IMG/VR virus record: IMGVR_UViG_3300025828_000204
Location: 1 to 23,412 of that record
From: a virus
DNA length: 23,412 nucleotides
Strand: one strand, 5' to 3'
Shown here: positions 20,101-23,412 of the stretch, piece by piece
How the letters are laid out: each line of letters opens with the position of its first letter
Position numbering within the stretch: position 1 is the first letter of the stretch
Notes under the pieces: generated by a model
The model's database searches: none
What the model saw: only the letters and a program-made list of their open reading frames with translations
Told to the model about the DNA's origin: nothing
Made by a program: the position numbers and the translations under genes

Positions 20101-22663
20101 TTTTTACACAGACTCAGAAACTGCAACAAGTTCTCAGGTATGGGAACGTAGAAAAGGTAGAGTATTCTTCGTAAGCACAGACCAAGATGGTTTCTTTAGA
20201 GTTGGTAAATTCTTTAGTGTAGACCAAGCAACAGGTGATATTACATTTGCTGGTGAAATTGGTCTTTCAAATGCAAACGCACTTGGCTTTAAGAAGGGTG
20301 TTACAATAAATGAATTCTCAGCAGATGACAGTTTTGCAGATGATTCAGGACAGGCAGTACCTACAGAAAAAGCAGTTGGCGGCTATATAAACCGAGTGCT
20401 TGGATTCAATGTTAAATCAGGTACGCAGATTCCTGGCAGTGCAAATAGAATAGGCCCAGGCTTCCTTCCACTAAATGGATTAAGTTCTATGGAGGGAAAT
20501 TTAAATCTTGGATCTAACAAAATAGTAAACCTTTCACTTCCATCGAGTGGAACTGATGCAACAAATAAAAACTATGTTGATGATAACGCAAACGCATTTG
20601 CTACAGTAAAACAACTTAGAGATACCAGTGTAGACACTGTTGGAAGTAATGAACTTGCAGTGTTTAGTGGTAAATCTATAATTTACACTGAACCAGAAAC
20701 TGGTGGAACATTTACAATTGGTGACACAATCCAAAATGCGGCTGTATCTCCAACAGCAACTGGTGTTGTTGTAGATATTGAAACGATTACTGATGAACAA
20801 TTCGGAAGCATAAGAAAAATTGTTTACACCGTAGGTACCGGAACATTTGATCCAGACAATGATACTATTTTCGAAAATGGAGGCAGTGCCCAAGCTATAG
20901 GATTATCTACACCATTACAGGCAGATGTTGGCGGGCCTTTCCCAGAAATTACACATGCTTCAGAAGCAACTTCAAGTGATATAAACCTTACAATTACTAG
21001 AACTGCTGCAGGTGCAGAATTTGATTTCCAATATGAAGCAGATAGTTTAGTTAATGCTGATGTAAACAGTGCAGCGGCTATTGCACAAAGTAAACTAGCA
21101 ATGAATACAGCAGGCACAAGAGCAAACGCTACTGGTATTAGTCAAAGTGACCTAGGTGTTGCAACATTTAAGAACACAGAATTTACAGAAACTAGTGGCT
21201 TTGTAGAACTACAAACAAGTTCGAGTACAGCGACAGGTATTGCTCCTGGCAAACTACAATGGGTGGCAACAGATACTGTGCTTGGTAGAAGTGCAGCAGG
21301 CAATGGCGCGGTAAGTGCTATTAGTTTTGATACTGTACTTGATGAAGGTGGTGCTCTTAGAGATAGTGAATTTGGTGCATTTGGTGGAAGCGGTGACGAA
21401 GTTCTAATTAGAACAGCAGCAAACACTTATGGTGTTACAGAGGTTACAACATCAGGTGAAAACAGTCGTATTGTAAAAACTCTAAGTAACGGAAAAATCC
21501 GTGTACAAGGTCTTGTACTTGGTGGAGCTGACAGCTATGAAGTTGCTACAACAACAGGAACAGGTACTACTCTTACAGTCAAAACACCTGGACAGGCTGT
21601 TATATTCAATGCAACTGGTACTACTAGTGCTAGTTTGGTTACAAAGTTTCCTGGTATTATAGATATAGGTGATACAGGACTTGAAACAGAAAGTAATTTC
21701 CAAACTGCAAGTTCGTATGCCACTGAAGGCTTTGTAAGCACAGACTGGGTTTACTCTAACTTTATTGAAGCATTAACGGAAAGAGATGTAAACAGCACTG
21801 GAATTGGCTTAGGAGCAGGCGGCGGCTTTACAGAAAGTGCTGCAAACACTATTGTATTTGTAAGTAATGGTTCTGTTCGAGCAACTATTGATAGTACAGA
21901 TTTACATGTTGATGCAATATCAAGTTTAAATTCAAACACCGATCTTACACTTAGTGGTAATGGTACTGGAATTGTTAGAATAAGTGATAGTTTAGATGTA
22001 AACAGTATCGAATCTAGCACTGCAAATACCAATCTAACACTTACAGCAAACGGTACAGGTGTCGTAAATGTAAACGATACATTCTCAGTAAGCGGATCAG
22101 CATCGTTCAACGGTGATGTAAACATAGGTGATGCAACTACAGAAACTGTTACCTTCACAGCAAGAGTTGATTCAAACATAGAACCTGACGCTACTGCAAA
22201 TAATAGGAACTTGGGAAATAGTGCAAGGAAATGGAACACTGTTTATGCAAGTGTATTTGATGGAACAGCAACATCAGCACAATATGCTGACTTGGCTGAG
22301 AATTATCTAGCAGATGCTGAGTATGAAGCAGGCACTGTATTGATATTTGGTGGCGACAATGAAATTACAACCACAAACACAAAAGGTAATGCTAGAGTAG
22401 CAGGTGTAGTTTCGACTAATCCAGCACACTTGATGAATTCAAATCTAGAAGGCGAATATGTCACAGCAATAGCATTGCAAGGTCGTGTACCATGTAAGGT
22501 ACTTGGACGGGTAGCTAAAGGAGATATGTTGGTTACAAGTGCTATACCGGGATATGCGATAGTTAATAATTCACCAGGTGTTGGACAAGTCATAGGTAAA
22601 GCAGTAGGTGATAAAGATGATGACGGCAAAGGCACAGTTGAAGTTGTGGTAGGGAGAGTATAA
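14123..22663 (+). CDS. Giant fibre-like virion protein with beta-helix modules and peptidase-G2-like C-terminus (2846 aa)
   Basis: An adhesin-like structural protein that takes over a third of the window. It starts with DVNIGVEGNDGTGDSIRESF and KVNENFTELYA, an N-terminal module shared with the next gene. Pectate-lyase-like beta-helix segments appear near residue 370 (SSGGDDNMNG, YAFKTINAAAQRAEELI), 850-890 (VTIQVESGIYEEDYPIRISN) and 1237-1300 (VQGHGGFMCVLDPVGQVLTK). Internal duplications lie at residues 464-514/982-1029 and 657-717/1842-1901. A calcium-type loop with Asp1535, Asp1537, Asp1539 and Asp1547 is visible. The C-terminal 150 residues (YADLAENYLADAEYEAGTV, VAGVVSTNPAHLMNS, LQGRVPCKVLGRVAKGDMLV) resemble the autoproteolytic peptidase-G2 chaperone domain. 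TTGGAG precedes the ATG; the stop overlaps the next ATG. Its exact place on the particle is unknown. Confidence 0.85.
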   Translation: MAKQDVNIGVEGNDGTGDSIRESFRKVNENFTELYAVFGVGGQITFSTLSDTPDELAPNTIPLVNDAGTFVTLSTLASNSALDASAQDTITFSYDVPGKLIISSAFTQVGDDFTPTLGGPLNAAGFGIANVGISTAAAEAMNSAHDSLNNITVDDLVITKGYADQRYITSGLPLRVADEPTGKLHYTFEINQYVDGAVEILTHYAVDQALQVGGHGLESGSNGTAVKFNSEDSDPTNLTSGTTYYLRVVSPTRLYLYTEANKQYSFTDNLSDAETFKVVPSGTIAADDTHTLVDAALDNDLAGNFLGDTAMPRDAVVRRQGDTMEGQLYLSDHPGELAGQGAPNGVEDLQAATKYYVDNTAYSSPEVLFVSSGGDDNMNGVPPGKEGTSYTYAFKTINAAAQRAEELIKSAPSEPGNYMQTLTHTGFTKDSVVINADVETPVFEQARKLLDNNRLYIQKEVVSFINRQFPDFSYAEATCERDVGLIIDAIALDINRGLTANYLTIQAAQRYYSGVSARIAITTQLDETVAGIVKARDIATAVLTNDLLEQRNVQSITVEEIPTVTTTTNHGLSNGDLVVFRNVQGMVQITDNTKKYVRVTSPSTFELYNDSSLTVPYDTSGFDGYTGSGIIGLVYQVEENQYFDLGTIVTITTTGNVSVSAGETLTQVGSGATGIVVSSVTNGTTVLLESTTGTFNTGNEFTGSVSGALGPDSIPSTIARDLDADSNAVTAVQDKFNLITTIIQNGLDSGGDIVYGSTYKIVVTNGASTYTDQTNPNNTDALPGKVIRGKRSEAIGQIVSFTNDVGAEAATDPQTGSLEPGPTVFQVHLLSATDFEPEEPLEFGNFVKRKQVTIQVESGIYEEDYPIRISNNVSLRGDEFRRVIIKPKTETESRIPRISQSPYANLYFYRDNEFDGLTLNNGGTTFLNQDGFAQGKFGYHYLFRGDRPLNIGDAITNAGNYTTSSSILAENKDYIIEETIKYISDRFPDLTYSTDKCRRDTRLIVEALINDLRFGGEEKTLEVQGSYHSLITDGTGDYLTQLGDSTQEVATEAAIQNISQLANALLAGNAPNFTVVDATFTPTNATYNPLTGVLVLTIGSHSLEVGQYIEIEPQSIRFTCASDGNVTPVAYPRTTDPAYQTKLEITAKAATTITVNVGTSSETSAHTFVSADANSVTYGEYTAGSAAVLAIETPDTTLGAGEAGTGSIVGNLIDKITFVFDPEYNPPKRNDQMDVFLMSDATIIRNVTVQGHGGFMCVLDPVGQVLTKSPYIQTASSFSKSINKKIFAGGMYVDAYVGNLPTRIIGQPFTANKFILDVKSNLGEGLRLRPPQLPCPFYVEGRRYQVNAISDFDQGQGTARIYLDANSNDGVGYDVEQFDDSSVERDIFFQTAGNRSMLANDFTQINDLGYGLIANNAAFSEQVSTFTYYCQTAMYANNGSEIRGLNCSNGYGNFGLIAEGADPNEIPDQITMKNSMVQPAKVFTDTTYTNAFDEPSITVTDLKRPPTANSIITIDHGGATGTLNYAISTVTNLSDTDGDGVIGEAGDVVITGVSALDVTTLAGTTAATGTYQSVATNTSGSGSGLTVNVTVTGVGAIGGSGAAVVAVDQPGVGHAVGDTITISGSNLGGSSPTNDLTIDVDTIFGTTQGTHNNLVYKLDLKADDVAADDFFGTLQATVADGTIIEYRDNFNHIFSNVATPDDLVTRPSTAINFDESDNTTYRSIAFSNKDSFSQDLAVDEVLTTFELGFDFVDLAISTTNLTGGFGSAQGDTKIAVQPLTVSEANLFDDGERVTRDSRTQEGLYPGDPGYSANGGMQFIWDGKTHGITGYHVVYDFITTGSITVVTDETITQANTGATGKVVAGTTGSTIQLYDITGTFNTTDQLTGSTSGALGANSVPTSVTADSWAYIEIVDIASTNINTGYGGSGINSAIPAAERVLSAGLPAGSTGEITIAISLLRATGHDFTQIGTGSFNDSNYPNVILGEPVNALADFYTDSETATSSQVWERRKGRVFFVSTDQDGFFRVGKFFSVDQATGDITFAGEIGLSNANALGFKKGVTINEFSADDSFADDSGQAVPTEKAVGGYINRVLGFNVKSGTQIPGSANRIGPGFLPLNGLSSMEGNLNLGSNKIVNLSLPSSGTDATNKNYVDDNANAFATVKQLRDTSVDTVGSNELAVFSGKSIIYTEPETGGTFTIGDTIQNAAVSPTATGVVVDIETITDEQFGSIRKIVYTVGTGTFDPDNDTIFENGGSAQAIGLSTPLQADVGGPFPEITHASEATSSDINLTITRTAAGAEFDFQYEADSLVNADVNSAAAIAQSKLAMNTAGTRANATGISQSDLGVATFKNTEFTETSGFVELQTSSSTATGIAPGKLQWVATDTVLGRSAAGNGAVSAISFDTVLDEGGALRDSEFGAFGGSGDEVLIRTAANTYGVTEVTTSGENSRIVKTLSNGKIRVQGLVLGGADSYEVATTTGTGTTLTVKTPGQAVIFNATGTTSASLVTKFPGIIDIGDTGLETESNFQTASSYATEGFVSTDWVYSNFIEALTERDVNSTGIGLGAGGGFTESAANTIVFVSNGSVRATIDSTDLHVDAISSLNSNTDLTLSGNGTGIVRISDSLDVNSIESSTANTNLTLTANGTGVVNVNDTFSVSGSASFNGDVNIGDATTETVTFTARVDSNIEPDATANNRNLGNSARKWNTVYASVFDGTATSAQYADLAENYLADAEYEAGTVLIFGGDNEITTTNTKGNARVAGVVSTNPAHLMNSNLEGEYVTAIALQGRVPCKVLGRVAKGDMLVTSAIPGYAIVNNSPGVGQVIGKAVGDKDDDGKGTVEVVVGRV
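15512..15664 (+). repeat. First copy of a FPDxxY/CxRD module in the giant fibre gene
   Basis: It encodes residues 464-514, with FPDFSYAEATCERD and LIIDAIALDI. A diverged second copy is encoded at 17066-17209 (residues 982-1029, with FPDLTYSTDKCRRD and LIVEALINDL). The similarity is at protein level; the DNA has diverged, so the duplication is old. Confidence 0.7.
16091..16273 (+). repeat. First copy of a GATG/TGTFN beta module in the giant fibre gene
   Basis: It encodes residues 657-717 with GATGIVV, TGTFNTGNEFTGS and SGALGPDSIP. The matching copy at 19646-19825 (residues 1842-1901) has GATGKVV, TGTFNTTDQLTGS and SGALGANSVP. A weaker relative may lie near base 20720 (TATGVVVDIE). Modules of this sort may be swapped between fibre genes. 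Confidence 0.75.
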
Positions 22664-23385
22664 TGGCTAAGAAAACTATCAACATTGGATCAAGTATAAA
22701 TGCAGGTGATGGAGATCCTTTAAGAACTGCGTTTGATAAGATCAATGATAACTTTGATGAACTATATTCAGCAACCACACTTGATTTAGATAATATTGGA
22801 TCTAATATGATTCCTGACACAGATGGTGCGTATGCACTAGGTAGTGCTAGTAATCAATGGAGTGACCTATATGTAAAAGATTTTGTTTACATAGGTAATG
22901 CAAGGCTACAAGCAGATGCACAAGGTAATCTAGTTGTGAATGGTGCTAGTATCAAAGTAGACGGTGACGTTAGTGGTAGTATTTTTGCAGATGATAGCAC
23001 TTTACTTGTAGATGCAATAAATGGTAAAATTGTAGGTCCGGTCGAAGCCAACGTCACTGGTAATTTAACAGGAAATGTAACTGGTAATTTGACGGGCAAT
23101 GTAACAGGAAATGTAACAGGAAATATAGTGGGGAACACAACCGGATACCATACAGGCGATGTAACTGGTAGTGTATTTGCAGATGATTCAACTATTATTG
23201 TTGATGGTGTTTCAGGAGCTGTAACACCTTCTGAATTTAAACCACCTATGCTTACACAAGCACAAATAGATACGCTTACACCTGTAGAAGGATTAATGGT
23301 GTACAACACAACAACAGGAAAGTTTCAAGGATATGCTGCAGACGCAAATAACGACAGTGTTGCTGGCTGGGCAGATCTACACTAA
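22663..23385 (+). CDS. Second fibre-like structural protein with TGN repeats (240 aa)
   Basis: It starts with TINIGSSINAGDGDPLRTAF and DKINDNFDELYS, homologous to the N-terminus of the giant protein upstream, so both may attach at the same kind of site. ALGSASNQWSDLYV follows (near residue 57), a phrase common in fibre proteins. Two copies of GS[IV]FADDST flank a run of four-residue repeats (TGN[LVI], bases 23056-23175). The C-terminus (LTPVEGLMVYNTTTGKFQGY) is a common tail-fibre end motif. Its ATG overlaps the previous stop (TAATG), with GGGAGAG as ribosome site. Function: probably part of a tail fibre or baseplate fibre; the partner is unknown. Confidence 0.78.
   Translation: MAKKTINIGSSINAGDGDPLRTAFDKINDNFDELYSATTLDLDNIGSNMIPDTDGAYALGSASNQWSDLYVKDFVYIGNARLQADAQGNLVVNGASIKVDGDVSGSIFADDSTLLVDAINGKIVGPVEANVTGNLTGNVTGNLTGNVTGNVTGNIVGNTTGYHTGDVTGSVFADDSTIIVDGVSGAVTPSEFKPPMLTQAQIDTLTPVEGLMVYNTTTGKFQGYAADANNDSVAGWADLH
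23056..23175 (+). repeat. Ten 12-base tandem units coding TGN[LVI]-type repeats
   Basis: Units of the form AC(T/A)GG(T/A)AAT(T/G)TA are repeated about ten times. The first six are near-identical in protein (TGNL, TGNV, TGNL, TGNV, TGNV, TGNI) and the last four have diverged. The unit keeps frame, so changes in copy number would lengthen or shorten the fibre without breaking it. Confidence 0.8.
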
Positions 23386-23406
23386 ATATAGATATAGGAA
23401 AACAAA

Positions 23407-23412
23407 ATGGCA
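23407..23412 (+). CDS. Start of a further gene cut by the window edge
   Basis: ATG GCA at the very end follows an ATAGGA ribosome-like site (23393-23398) after the fibre gene stop at 23385. The arrangement is like that of the other genes here, and the two preceding fibre genes also start with Met-Ala, but only two codons are visible. Confidence 0.45.

Noticed and set aside
23056-23175. CRISPR-like array
   Set aside because: The 12-base units are directly adjacent, in frame and coding; no spacers are present. No CRISPR array was seen elsewhere in the window.

Overview
The window looks like part of the genome of a tailed, T4-like marine bacteriophage (a myovirus of the cyanophage/pelagiphage type). 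The evidence is the AT-rich and densely packed coding, the many small conserved hypothetical genes, stop/start overlaps such as TAATG and ATGA, an ATP-dependent DNA ligase, a UV-damage endonuclease, five tRNA genes, auxiliary metabolic genes (ClpP, QueD-like, IscA-like, Cu/Zn superoxide dismutase), very long tail-fibre-like proteins, and T4-type late promoter words (TATAAATA/GATAAATA). No photosynthesis gene is present, so the host (picocyanobacterium, SAR11 or another marine bacterium) cannot be fixed from this window.

Layout. 1-2.9 kb: a tightly overlapped run of small genes, including a BPSL0761-family protein, a complete ClpP peptidase, a small membrane protein, an SH3-like DUF2693-type protein and a secreted glycine-zipper protein. 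2.9-4.9 kb: tRNA-Ser(GCT), -Gly(TCC), -Thr(TGT), -Leu(TAG) and -Trp(CCA), interleaved with a secreted HExxH protein, a small Cys-containing protein and a coiled-coil protein. Here too is a 345-base non-coding stretch with several hairpins. 5.0-8.1 kb: DNA ligase, a small membrane protein and a conserved hypothetical protein; the ligase and the hypothetical each have their own sigma70-type promoter. 8.1-10.1 kb: a fibre-like structural protein behind a late-promoter word, a two-helix membrane protein and a DUF115/Cst-I-like protein. 10.1-12.6 kb: a consensus early promoter drives a QueD-like enzyme, a DXD glycosyltransferase and the UV endonuclease. 12.5-13.5 kb: a compact unit with a perfect TATAAATA word, a 56-aa protein, Cu/Zn SOD, a small membrane protein and an intrinsic terminator. 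That terminator lies inside a converging minus-strand zinc-ribbon gene. 13.7-23.4 kb: a late-promoter word, an IscA-like protein, a 2846-residue fibre-like protein with a peptidase-G2-like C-terminus, a second fibre-like protein with TGN tandem repeats, and the start of a further gene.

How the parts fit. The sigma70-like promoters (TTGACA/TTGACT with 16-17 base spacers) precede non-structural genes and tRNA-Trp. The T4 late words precede structural genes and, unexpectedly, the SOD and IscA genes. This suggests that the redox and Fe-S proteins are made with the virion proteins. The most unusual points are the tRNA-Trp with a long variable arm, the protein gene overlapping tRNA genes at both ends, the late-timed SOD unit, the structured non-coding stretch and a possible membrane-protein gene nested in the UV endonuclease gene. 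All functions are read from sequence alone; no database search was run.
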